The position numbers were made by a program, and so were the translations under genes. This document shows positions 8,121-14,245 of a stretch of 14,956 bases of DNA, piece by piece; position 1 is the stretch's first letter; each line of letters starts with the position of its first letter. The notes under the pieces were generated by a model. It ran no database searches. It was given only the letters and a program-made list of their open reading frames with translations, and had not been told where the DNA came from. Origin of the DNA: an uncultured Acidimicrobium sp. (lineage in GTDB: Bacteria > Actinomycetota > Acidimicrobiia > Acidimicrobiales > Ilumatobacteraceae); assembly GCA_903895515.1 (NCBI GenBank), contig CAITUB010000109.1, forward strand, positions 1 through 14,956, in the 5' to 3' direction.

Positions 8121-8140
8121 ACTCGCTACAAAACGCGAGT
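8121..8140 (-). other. Inverted repeat downstream of tig, terminator-like stem or operator
   Basis: ACTCGC and GCGAGT form a perfect 6-bp inverted repeat around an 8-base spacer, starting 8 bp after the tig stop codon. No T-run follows on the minus strand, so it is not a classic intrinsic terminator. It may still act as an RNA stem protecting or ending the tig transcript, or as an operator for the clpP promoter. Its CGC...GCG arms recall actinobacterial Clp-gene regulator sites, but the spacing does not match the ClgR pattern I know. Confidence 0.35.
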
Positions 8141-8147
8141 TTGAGGC

Positions 8148-9473
8148 TTATTCGCCGTCTTCCTCGCCAAACAGAATGTCGGCGCTAATTGAGTTTCCGT
8201 CAGCATCGACAAGGGTCGAATTGCGCAGCAACCAGTCCACAGCCTTCGACTTACGAATCTGTGCTTCAAGTTCTGCGATCGCGTCGTTCTGCTCGTACAA
8301 CTTGCGCACCTGAGCCAACTTGCGACCGGCCTGTGTTGCAATGCGGGAAAGTTCTGCTTCAAGGTCGTCTGCGTCAGACTCAAAACCTTCGGCAAGTGCA
8401 ACTGCACGCAATGCAAGATCAATCTTCACTGCTTTTACCGATTCACCACGCAATGACTCAATAAATGTTTCCGTTGTTTGACCAGTTGCCGACAACCACT
8501 GCTCAAGTGCAATGCCCTGTGCTTGGAACTGTTCAACCGTGCCACGCACACGTGATTGCAAGTCGCTATTGATCATGGCTTCTGGCGAGTCAACTTCAAC
8601 CAACTCGGCTAGAGCAGTTGTGGTGCGGTCTACGAATACTCCACGAGTCTGATTCAACTTCATGTCCTCAAGACGCTTACGCAATGCAGCCTTCCAAGCA
8701 TCAACGGTGTCGAATTCTGCAACATGGCTTGACACCCACTCATCGGTGAGCTCTTCAAGCACCATCTCTTGCACTTTTTTCACAACGACGGTCATCTCTG
8801 CATCTTGAGTGGTTCCGTTTGGTGCTTCGGTGTATTCCACCTTGTCGCCAACTTTTGCGCCAATCAACTTGTCATCAAAACTTGGAGACACCCAAGCCTT
8901 GCCAACTTCGTATGCCCAATCTTCAACGTTGAGTCCTGGAACTGGCGAACCTTCGCGAACGCCACTGAGGTCGAGCGAAACATGATCACCCTTTGCAATT
9001 GCGCGATCAACGTCTTCCAACTTGCCGTGGCGTGATTGCTCACTGCGAATTGCATCGTCTACTTCGCTGTCCTTCACTTCAATGGATGGAAGCTCAACAC
9101 GCAATCCCTTGTAACCGCCAACAGTGACAACTGGGCGAACTTCACACGTTGCGTCGAATCCGACAACGCCTTCAACTTCACCCTTCGTCACTTCTATAGA
9201 AGGTGTCGCGATGAGGTCGATCTTGTGTTCGCGCACTGCTTGCGAGAGATACTCAGGTACTGCATCTTGAATGGCCTGTGAGCGTGCAGCCCCTGACCCA
9301 ATTTGTGCCTCGAGCAATTGGCGAGGAGCCTTGCCTTGACGGAAGCCCGGAATGCGAACTTCTTGTGCGATTTTGCGGAATGCCTGGTCAATATTGCGGT
9401 CGAACTCGACCTCGTCAATTTCCACCGACACTTTGACTTTGTTGCCCTCGAGGGTCTCAATAATGGTTTTCAC
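8148..9473 (-). CDS. tig: Trigger factor, ribosome-associated chaperone and peptidyl-prolyl isomerase
   Basis: Binds the ribosome exit tunnel and folds nascent chains. The frame is open far upstream to 10034, but that part is antisense to a tRNA and a small gene. The real protein begins VKTIIETLEG at a GTG (9471-9473), as in other trigger factors, giving 441 residues. The ribosome-docking signature GFRQGKAP lies at 43-50. The FKBP-type domain covers about 155-240, with GDHVSLDLSGVREG and the later DDKLIGAKVGDKV, and a long helical C-terminal chaperone domain follows. The tail is acidic (ILFGEEDGE). No Shine-Dalgarno sequence precedes the GTG. Instead a TACACT hexamer ends nine bases upstream, hinting at a nearly leaderless transcript. 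It is followed by clpP and clpX, a classical arrangement. Confidence 0.96.
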   Translation of the reverse strand: MKTIIETLEGNKVKVSVEIDEVEFDRNIDQAFRKIAQEVRIPGFRQGKAPRQLLEAQIGSGAARSQAIQDAVPEYLSQAVREHKIDLIATPSIEVTKGEVEGVVGFDATCEVRPVVTVGGYKGLRVELPSIEVKDSEVDDAIRSEQSRHGKLEDVDRAIAKGDHVSLDLSGVREGSPVPGLNVEDWAYEVGKAWVSPSFDDKLIGAKVGDKVEYTEAPNGTTQDAEMTVVVKKVQEMVLEELTDEWVSSHVAEFDTVDAWKAALRKRLEDMKLNQTRGVFVDRTTTALAELVEVDSPEAMINSDLQSRVRGTVEQFQAQGIALEQWLSATGQTTETFIESLRGESVKAVKIDLALRAVALAEGFESDADDLEAELSRIATQAGRKLAQVRKLYEQNDAIAELEAQIRKSKAVDWLLRNSTLVDADGNSISADILFGEEDGE

Positions 9474-9500
9474 AGGGCGCAAAGTGTACCCTTTGCATTC
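9474..9500. promoter_or_regulatory. Compact divergent promoter candidate between tig and a small gene, with inverted repeat
   Basis: GCAAAGTGTACCCTTTGC at 9479-9496 is a 6-bp inverted repeat with a 6-base loop. On the minus strand it contains TACACT, nine bases before the tig GTG. On the plus strand it contains TACCCT (9487-9492), eight bases before an in-frame GTG at 9501. Both fit the actinobacterial TANNNT -10 pattern for leaderless genes. No good -35 hexamer was found on either side, so this stays tentative. The repeat could be an operator or an mRNA stem. Confidence 0.3.
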
Positions 9501-9563
9501 GTGACAGCCTCGTGGAAGCCCCATGCACTCGCAACGCCCCATGAGGGCCAGATCAACCTGAAG

Positions 9564-9770
9564 ATGGGCGACAAGGTCTCCCTCACCGCCGATGTGGACG
9601 GTCTTCCGATTGGAACCGAGGGCAAGGTCATCTTGGCCAATGGCTTCAACTGGCTTCGGTATCGCGTGCGCTTTACGAACGGCACCGAAATTGGCGATCT
9701 TGACCATCGCCACTTGCAACCGATTGGCAAAACTGCTCGTCGCTTGGCTCGTGCTGCAAAGCGCGCGTAA
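9564..9770 (+). CDS. Small SH3/KOW-like basic protein of unknown function
   Basis: A 68-residue product from the ATG at 9564. It has a beta-rich, SH3/KOW-like pattern: MGDKVSLTADVDGLPIGTEG, then a VRFTNG strand and LDHRHLQPIG, followed by a basic tail rich in Arg, Lys and Ala (TARRLARAAKRA). The G-D-x-V start and G-T-x-G turn resemble small barrels that bind nucleic acid or protein, but I cannot name the family. No Shine-Dalgarno sequence precedes the ATG. The frame continues upstream, and a GTG at 9501, eight bases after TACCCT, would add 21 residues of coding-like sequence; that start is a real alternative. It diverges from tig and lies upstream of a tRNA-Pro gene on the same strand. The clear protein-like composition and the absence of any better gene on the other strand support a real CDS. 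Confidence 0.75.
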   Translation: MGDKVSLTADVDGLPIGTEGKVILANGFNWLRYRVRFTNGTEIGDLDHRHLQPIGKTARRLARAAKRA

Positions 9771-9803
9771 GTTTTCTCTCGCCTGTATTTCACTTGTCAT
9801 CGC

Positions 9804-9809
9804 TAGGAT
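9804..9809 (+). promoter_or_regulatory. Possible -10 element of the tRNA-Pro gene
   Basis: TAGGAT fits TANNNT and would place transcription start about five bases before the mature tRNA 5' end. No convincing -35 hexamer stands 16-18 bp upstream, so the tRNA might instead be read from the upstream small gene. Confidence 0.3.
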
Positions 9810-9820
9810 GATGTAGTTAG

Positions 9821-9897
<77 letters not shown>

Positions 9898-9901
9898 GTA
9901 C

Positions 9902-10330
9902 ATGAATACGTCATCCTCCCCCGCAATAAACGCAATACATGCGGCCAAGTACATCTCGTTTGTTTCCACTCGCAAGAACGGAACTCCGATCGCAACTCCT
10001 GTGTGGGTCGCACCGCTTCACTATCTCGGGCCAAACGTGTTCGGCTTCACCATTGACGCCAACGCCGGCAAAGCAAAACGCCTCGCCCACACCAACACCG
10101 TCACCGTGCAGCCATGCGACATTCGCGGCCGAATTGTTGAGGGTTCACCAATAGTGAGTGGAACTGCAGTCGTCATTAGTGGCGCGGAAGCCGAAAAAGT
10201 ACGCGATGCAGTCGCGCACAAGTACGGGTTCACCTACAAAGTGTTTTCGATCTACTTGTGGTTCTCCGAACATTTCGGCAGCCATAAAGATCAGCCCGAG
10301 ACCGCTGTTGTTGTCACGCTAAACGCGTAA
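9902..10330 (+). CDS. PPOX-class oxidoreductase, probably F420- or flavin-dependent
   Basis: A 142-residue split beta-barrel protein of the pyridoxamine-phosphate-oxidase superfamily. Landmarks are AAKYISFVSTRKNGTPIATPVWVA at about residues 14-37, which is the strand pair typical of PPOX-class putative F420-dependent enzymes. They also include KAKRLAHTNTVTVQPCDIRG in the middle, with GKAKRL near the expected cofactor phosphate site, and AHKYGFTYKVF towards the C-terminus. The electron carrier cannot be settled from sequence; F420 is likely in an actinobacterium, but FMN or haem-binding relatives exist. The ATG at 9902 lies four bases after the tRNA CCA, so there is no room for a Shine-Dalgarno sequence outside the tRNA. 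Processing of a tRNA-mRNA cotranscript would yield a nearly leaderless message. The stop lies 3 bp from the convergent racemase gene. Confidence 0.85.
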   Translation: MNTSSSPAINAIHAAKYISFVSTRKNGTPIATPVWVAPLHYLGPNVFGFTIDANAGKAKRLAHTNTVTVQPCDIRGRIVEGSPIVSGTAVVISGAEAEKVRDAVAHKYGFTYKVFSIYLWFSEHFGSHKDQPETAVVVTLNA

Positions 10331-10333
10331 CTG

Positions 10334-11437
10334 TTAATTCGTAATGGTGTACGAGTCGACGCGCGACGTCATTGGGCTCAGCACTTCAGTAATCGGTCGC
10401 ACGCCAATGCCAACCGTGTTTGGAACTTCGATATAACCGTCCACTAATTCAAATGGTGTCGTGACATCTTGTGAGAAGTAGCGCTTTGAAGCTGACGTGT
10501 CGCCTGGAAGCGTGAACCCAGGAAGCGCTGCGAGTGCAAGGTTGGCAGCACGGCCAATTCCGGTTTCTAACATTCCCCCGCACCACACGGGAACTCCGCG
10601 TGACAGGCACAAGTCGTGAATGCGTTTTGATTCCAAGTACCCACCAACACGACCTGGCTTGATGTTGATAATTGAACATGCATTGATATCGAGAGCGCCA
10701 CGAGCAACGTCATACGACGTGATGGATTCATCTAAGCAAATCGGCGTGCCAACACGCTTGCTCAATTCCACGTGGCCAACAATGTCTTCTTCGGGCAATG
10801 GCTGCTCAATGAGCAACAGGTTGAATTCGTCAAGTTTGGCCAGGTGCGCTGCGTCGTCAACGGTGTATGCAGCATTCGCATCCACCTGCAGCAGCATGTC
10901 TGGACCGAATGCTTCACGTACTGCGCGTACGCGATCAATGTCAAGACCAGGTTCAATTTTCAATTTGATGCGCACGTACCCATCTGCGCGATATTCAGCA
11001 ACCACTCGCAGCAAGTCATCAATCGTTGGCTGAATTCCAACTGACACTCCAGATGCAACACGTGTTTGTGTTGCTCCGAGAAACATTGCGAGCGACATGT
11101 TGGCTTTACGCAATTGATAGTCCAACAGTGCTGCTTCGATAGCAGCCTTAGCCATGAAATTGCCGCGAATGACCGACGCCTTCTGCACAAATTCTTCTGC
11201 CGTTGTTGTTGGCGTAACCATCTTGATCAAATAACGCTTCATCGCTTCTTCGCAGCCGTCTACGTATTCAGACGAATACAACGGTGCGGCCATTGCAACG
11301 CACTCTCCCCAACCTTCTTCGTCATCACCCACAACGTGCACATACAGCAAGTCTCGATCTACCTCTGTTGCAAACGATGTGCGAAACGGCGACACCAAAT
11401 TGATGTGAGCGCGCACGATTTCAATTCTGCGGATCAT
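10334..11437 (-). CDS. menC: o-Succinylbenzoate synthase / N-acylamino acid racemase (enolase superfamily)
   Basis: Enolase-superfamily enzyme of the MenC/NAAAR type, 367 residues. The N-terminal capping domain spans about 1-125, followed by a TIM-like barrel. All catalytic residues are visible: the KLK motif with K158 and K160; metal ligands D186 (VDANAAY), E211 (IEQPL) and D236 (LDESI); and the opposing lysine K260 (IIINIKPGRVGG-like segment). GGMLETGIGR at about 287-296 is typical of the family. Members either dehydrate SHCHC to o-succinylbenzoate in menaquinone synthesis or racemise N-acyl or N-succinyl amino acids, and some do both. The ATG is three bases after the stop of the GNAT gene and has an AGGGGA ribosome site inside that gene, so the two are coupled. 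No other men gene is in the window. The symbol is assigned on family, not proven function. Confidence 0.88.
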   Translation of the reverse strand: MIRRIEIVRAHINLVSPFRTSFATEVDRDLLYVHVVGDDEEGWGECVAMAAPLYSSEYVDGCEEAMKRYLIKMVTPTTTAEEFVQKASVIRGNFMAKAAIEAALLDYQLRKANMSLAMFLGATQTRVASGVSVGIQPTIDDLLRVVAEYRADGYVRIKLKIEPGLDIDRVRAVREAFGPDMLLQVDANAAYTVDDAAHLAKLDEFNLLLIEQPLPEEDIVGHVELSKRVGTPICLDESITSYDVARGALDINACSIINIKPGRVGGYLESKRIHDLCLSRGVPVWCGGMLETGIGRAANLALAALPGFTLPGDTSASKRYFSQDVTTPFELVDGYIEVPNTVGIGVRPITEVLSPMTSRVDSYTITN

Positions 11438-11440
11438 GGC

Positions 11441-12163
11441 TTATCCCCTGCTCAAGACATATGAATACTCTGAGTTCAATCCTCGCACCGAGAAACCATT
11501 GCCAATGGCTTCTTCAAAGGCTGCACGCTGCCGAGCACGCCACGCTTGCGATTCGGCTTTATTGTTCTTGCGCAGAGACTCAATATCGTCTGGCGTTGCA
11601 ATCACTACGTCGCCAACTTGTTCTGTCACCACTTCCAGCGATTGTGGCTCGCCTGCTGCCAACACTTGCCATTGCACCAACACGCGGTCGCTTTGTTCGC
11701 CGGCGTTTATTCCATCATCTAGTTCGCCATAAAAATTTTGGTAATAGTTCGTTACGCTCGCGCCAAGTTTGACCATGTTGAACCAAGCATTTCGTCGCAC
11801 CAAGGGGTCGAACGACCACGTAATGGTGGCAAAGCTATTTTCACGAGCCCACTGCCATTGATGCATTTTCAATTGGGTTCCAATTCCCCGACCAGCATGC
11901 GATTGAACAACGCCTGCAGCATGCGAGTGCAGGTTCAATTCGCCCGGCTGTTTGGTGAGCGATTTTCCAACAATGGCAAATGCCGCCGCCACTGGCAGAT
12001 CGCCGTCCCATACCACCGACCCATAGGCCCCGTTATGCAAAGACGCCACGATGATCTCTGGGGAAACCATGGTTTTTACCGACCAAACCTCATCAAAGAC
12101 CTGCGAAATCAGCGCAGCATCTGCAGGACTATGTGCAAGCTGAATTCGCAAAGGATTCGACAT
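11441..12163 (-). CDS. GNAT-family acyltransferase (COG3375-like), partner of the racemase gene
   Basis: A 240-residue predicted N-acyltransferase. The acyl-CoA-binding signature is HAGRGIGTQLK at 89-99, preceded by the strand ELNLHSHAAGVV. The segment ITWSFDPLVRRNAWFNMVKLGA (about 114-135) and YYQNFYGELDDGINAGEQSDRVLVQW (about 140-165) match the pattern I know for the COG3375 group, which often sits next to MenC/NAAAR-like enzymes. The C-terminal 70 residues are less familiar. Likely reaction: acyl transfer from acyl-CoA to an amino group, possibly an amino acid used by the downstream racemase. The ATG at 12163 lacks a Shine-Dalgarno sequence, but a TAGAGT hexamer ends eight bases upstream, suggesting a leaderless transcript. 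It diverges from upp over 35 bp. Confidence 0.82.
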   Translation of the reverse strand: MSNPLRIQLAHSPADAALISQVFDEVWSVKTMVSPEIIVASLHNGAYGSVVWDGDLPVAAAFAIVGKSLTKQPGELNLHSHAAGVVQSHAGRGIGTQLKMHQWQWARENSFATITWSFDPLVRRNAWFNMVKLGASVTNYYQNFYGELDDGINAGEQSDRVLVQWQVLAAGEPQSLEVVTEQVGDVVIATPDDIESLRKNNKAESQAWRARQRAAFEEAIGNGFSVRGLNSEYSYVLSRG

Positions 12164-12198
12164 TGGTCAAAACTCTACCCATCGGCAAAGATAGGTAC
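12164..12198. promoter_or_regulatory. 35-bp divergent intergenic region between the GNAT gene and upp
   Basis: Both genes must start from promoters squeezed into, or overlapping, this gap. On the minus strand TAGAGT (12172-12177) is a good TANNNT -10, eight bases before the GNAT ATG. On the plus strand only weak candidates are seen (TTGGTC at 12163-12168, AAAGAT at 12187-12192, 18 bp apart). A weak GATAGG may serve as a ribosome site for upp. RNA polymerase binding for one gene would compete with that for the other. Confidence 0.35.
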
Positions 12199-12834
12199 AT
12201 GTCCGTAAAAGTCACCGTTGTCAATCACCCTGTTGTTGCTGAAGCACTCACGCATCTTCGAGATCAAAATACTTCGAATCAATTCTTCCGTGCCGAAATG
12301 CGCCGCCTTTCACTCGTGGTTATCGCTGAAGCTTTGCGCGATGTTCCTACGACAAAGGTTCGTGTGACTACTCCTCTTGCCGAAACCGATGGCATCAAAA
12401 TTTCGCAACGTCCAGTGCTCGTGCCAATTCTTCGTGCGGGTCTTGGCATGTTGCCAGCCGCCATGGAACTTCTGCCCGATGCCGACATTGCTGTCGTTGG
12501 CGTACAGCGCGATGAAGAAACTCATCAGCCAAGCGAGTACGTAGCAAAACTTCCGTCACGCCTTGATGGTCGCCATTGCATCGTGCTCGACCCAATGCTT
12601 GCAACTGGTGGTTCACTTGAATACGGATGCAAACTTCTTGCAGCGCGCGGTGCTCCACAACCAATCACCATTGCTTGCGTGCTTGCTGCACCAGAAGGAA
12701 TTGCGTACTTAGAAAAGTCGGGAATGGACTTGCACATTGTGACTGCATCAATCGACGAACGACTAAATGAACAAGCGTTCATCGTTCCAGGACTCGGCGA
12801 TGCAGGCGACCGACAATTCGGCCCACCTCACTGA
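12199..12834 (+). CDS. upp: Uracil phosphoribosyltransferase
   Basis: Pyrimidine salvage enzyme that makes UMP and pyrophosphate from uracil and PRPP in the cytosol. The 211 residues begin MSVKVTVVNHPVVAEALTHL, as usual for Upp, so I chose the ATG at 12199 over an open extension back to 12133 that overlaps the GNAT gene. Motifs: VPILRAGLGML at about 75-85, the PRPP loop LDPMLATGGSL at 130-140, and the uracil-binding VPGLGDAGDRQFG at 196-208. The C-terminus is normal in length. The gene is monocistronic and convergent with pfkA across 14 bp. Confidence 0.97.
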   Translation: MSVKVTVVNHPVVAEALTHLRDQNTSNQFFRAEMRRLSLVVIAEALRDVPTTKVRVTTPLAETDGIKISQRPVLVPILRAGLGMLPAAMELLPDADIAVVGVQRDEETHQPSEYVAKLPSRLDGRHCIVLDPMLATGGSLEYGCKLLAARGAPQPITIACVLAAPEGIAYLEKSGMDLHIVTASIDERLNEQAFIVPGLGDAGDRQFGPPH

Positions 12835-12835
12835 T

Positions 12836-12852
12836 CTAGCGTTTTGCGTTAG
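12836..12852. terminator. Short stem-loop between convergent upp and pfkA
   Basis: CTAGCG and CGTTAG pair, with one G-T wobble, around a TTTTG loop. The pfkA stop codon lies in one arm. There is no T-run on either side, so efficient intrinsic termination is doubtful. It is the only structure available in the 14-bp convergent gap. Confidence 0.2.
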
Positions 12853-13883
12853 CCAACAAACGACGCAACGACGTCGTTGTATAAATCCAAATTAATAGTG
12901 CGAGTTTTTCCACTCGTCACTTTCATTGACTCGCGCTTAATTTCACCGCTGCGCAACACCACCATCTGACCGAACTCCTTATTCACGCACGCGTCAACAG
13001 CGGCAAGACCAAATCGCGTTGCAAGCACGCGGTCATAACTCGTTGGAGTTCCACCGCGCTGCACATGCCCAAGTTGCACTAATCGCGACTCGTACCCCGT
13101 ACGCGCTTCAAGTTCACTGGCAATCACGCGCGAGACATCGCCGTTGTACGCGTGACCGTTTTTATCGATTACCGGTGGTGGAATTTCCAATGTTCCAACT
13201 TTTGGCTTCGCGCCTTCGGCAACCACCACGATGGATGCATATCGACCATTTTCGTGACGACGTTTCACAATCTCGGTCAGTTCAACAATGTCGAATGGAG
13301 CTTCTGGCACCACAATGGCGGTGGCTCCACCGGCAATACCTGCATGTAGGGCTATCCAACCTGCGTCTCGGCCCATCACTTCAACCACCATGATGCGATC
13401 ATGGCTTTCCGCCGTGGTGTGCAAGCGGTCGATTGCATCGGTAGCTATTTGCACAGCTGTCTGGAAGCCAAATGTGGCATCGGTGCCGACAACATCGTTA
13501 TCAATCGTTTTTGGCACACCAATGGTTGGCAGCCCAAATTCTTCGTGCAGTCGAGATGCGACGGTGAGCGAACCATTTCCACCAATCACCACTAGGGAAT
13601 CAAGTCCTAAATCGCTAAAAGCCCGTTGTACATTGGCAACGCCATCTTGTTCGTCGAAAGGTCCACCTCGACGTGTTCCCAAAATTGTTCCACCCTTGGG
13701 TGCTATCCCCCGCACATCGTTGGTTTTTAGCAACGAATAACGCTGCTCCATAACTCCGTCCCAAGAGTCGTAAAACCCAATAATTTCAGCCCCAAATTGG
13801 GTTTCAGCCTTGCGCACAATAGATCTGATGACGGCGTTGAGGCCAGGGCAATCGCCACCGCCTGTCAACACTCCGATTCGCAT
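12849..13883 (-). CDS. pfkA: 6-Phosphofructokinase (ATP- or PPi-dependent)
   Basis: Glycolytic enzyme that phosphorylates fructose 6-phosphate. The 344 residues show GGGDCPGLNAVIR at 8-20, GTRRGG at 69-74, GGNGSL at 101-106, the catalytic PKTIDND at 124-130, VEVMGRDAGW at 167-176 and QLGHVQRGG near 270. The phosphoryl-donor determinants are mixed. Glycine at the second donor position (GGNG rather than GGDD) is the ATP-type residue, while Lys in PKTIDND is typical of PPi enzymes and of the actinobacterial ATP-dependent subgroup. Asn replaces the Asp or Glu usually found just before that glycine. I therefore lean to ATP, without certainty. The ATG at 13883 has a GGGTGA ribosome-site candidate overlapping a TAGGGT -10 candidate. 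It diverges from an HTH regulator. Confidence 0.95.
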   Translation of the reverse strand: MRIGVLTGGGDCPGLNAVIRSIVRKAETQFGAEIIGFYDSWDGVMEQRYSLLKTNDVRGIAPKGGTILGTRRGGPFDEQDGVANVQRAFSDLGLDSLVVIGGNGSLTVASRLHEEFGLPTIGVPKTIDNDVVGTDATFGFQTAVQIATDAIDRLHTTAESHDRIMVVEVMGRDAGWIALHAGIAGGATAIVVPEAPFDIVELTEIVKRRHENGRYASIVVVAEGAKPKVGTLEIPPPVIDKNGHAYNGDVSRVIASELEARTGYESRLVQLGHVQRGGTPTSYDRVLATRFGLAAVDACVNKEFGQMVVLRSGEIKRESMKVTSGKTRTINLDLYNDVVASFVG

Positions 13884-13889
13884 GAGGTC

Positions 13890-13918
13890 ACCCTATATGT
13901 ATGTATGACTTATGTCTT
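13890..13918 (-). promoter_or_regulatory. Candidate pfkA promoter
   Basis: On the minus strand AAGACA (13913-13918) and TAGGGT (13890-13895) are separated by 17 bp, matching -35 and -10 spacing. TAGGGT ends six bases before the pfkA ATG, so transcription would start at or beside the start codon. The spacer is a TATG-type tandem repeat. An alternative reading is that GGGTGA is the ribosome site and the promoter lies further up. Confidence 0.35.
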
Positions 13919-13940
13919 GATAAAAAATTGAGGCAAAGTT

Positions 13941-13954
13941 CGGACTTCTGTCCG
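13941..13954. promoter_or_regulatory. Inverted repeat, possible operator of the HTH regulator
   Basis: CGGAC and GTCCG form a perfect 5-bp inverted repeat with a TTCT centre, lying in the 93-bp region between pfkA and the HTH gene. It sits where the -35 region of the HTH gene promoter would be, so it is a natural site for autorepression and could also affect pfkA. This is inference from position and symmetry. Confidence 0.35.
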
Positions 13955-13963
13955 CAAAATGAT

Positions 13964-13969
13964 TATCGT
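13964..13969 (+). promoter_or_regulatory. Candidate -10 element of the HTH regulator gene
   Basis: TATCGT fits TANNNT and ends seven bases before the ATG at 13977, the spacing expected for a leaderless message. It lies downstream of the alternative ATG at 13959, which therefore would not be transcribed from it. This supports 13977 as the start. Confidence 0.4.
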
Positions 13970-13976
13970 TTTAGGT

Positions 13977-14237
13977 ATGGCAAAAACACTCGTACGCAAA
14001 GCAACAGAAGCAACCTTAAAGCGCGAAGTTAAAGACATGCGCAAAGTGCTCGCCGATCGTTTGTTCGAGTTGCGCACTGATGCCGACTTGAGCCAGGCAC
14101 GTCTTGCAGAAATTGCTGGTGTTGACCGCAAAACAATCAACCGAATTGAAAACGGTCACTTCTCTCCAGCACTCGACACCATCGTGCGTTTAAGCGTTGC
14201 GCTTGGCATTACGCCATCTGCATTGCTTGCAAAATAA
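13977..14237 (+). CDS. Small XRE/HipB-like helix-turn-helix regulator
   Basis: An 86-residue DNA-binding protein. A basic helical lead-in (about 1-25) precedes an XRE-type domain: LADRLFELRTDADLSQ, the HTH LAEIAGVDRKTINRIENGH at about 43-61, and the closing helix pair up to ITPSALLAK. The recognition helix is VDRKTINRIENG. Target genes are unknown; autoregulation through the inverted repeat at 13941-13954 is plausible. I chose the ATG at 13977 because of the -10 candidate just upstream and because the extra residues from 13959 (MIIVLG) are hydrophobic and out of character. No toxin gene sits beside it, so antitoxin function is not supported. It converges on the next gene with 8 bp between. 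Confidence 0.85.
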   Translation: MAKTLVRKATEATLKREVKDMRKVLADRLFELRTDADLSQARLAEIAGVDRKTINRIENGHFSPALDTIVRLSVALGITPSALLAK

Positions 14238-14245
14238 TTACTGCC

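Noticed and set aside
13894..13914. TATG-type tandem repeat upstream of pfkA as a mobile or phase-variable repeat
   Set aside because: Only two or three imperfect units; better explained as an AT-rich promoter spacer.
13959..13976. Earlier ATG for the HTH gene
   Set aside because: It would add a hydrophobic MIIVLG and lies upstream of the best -10 candidate.
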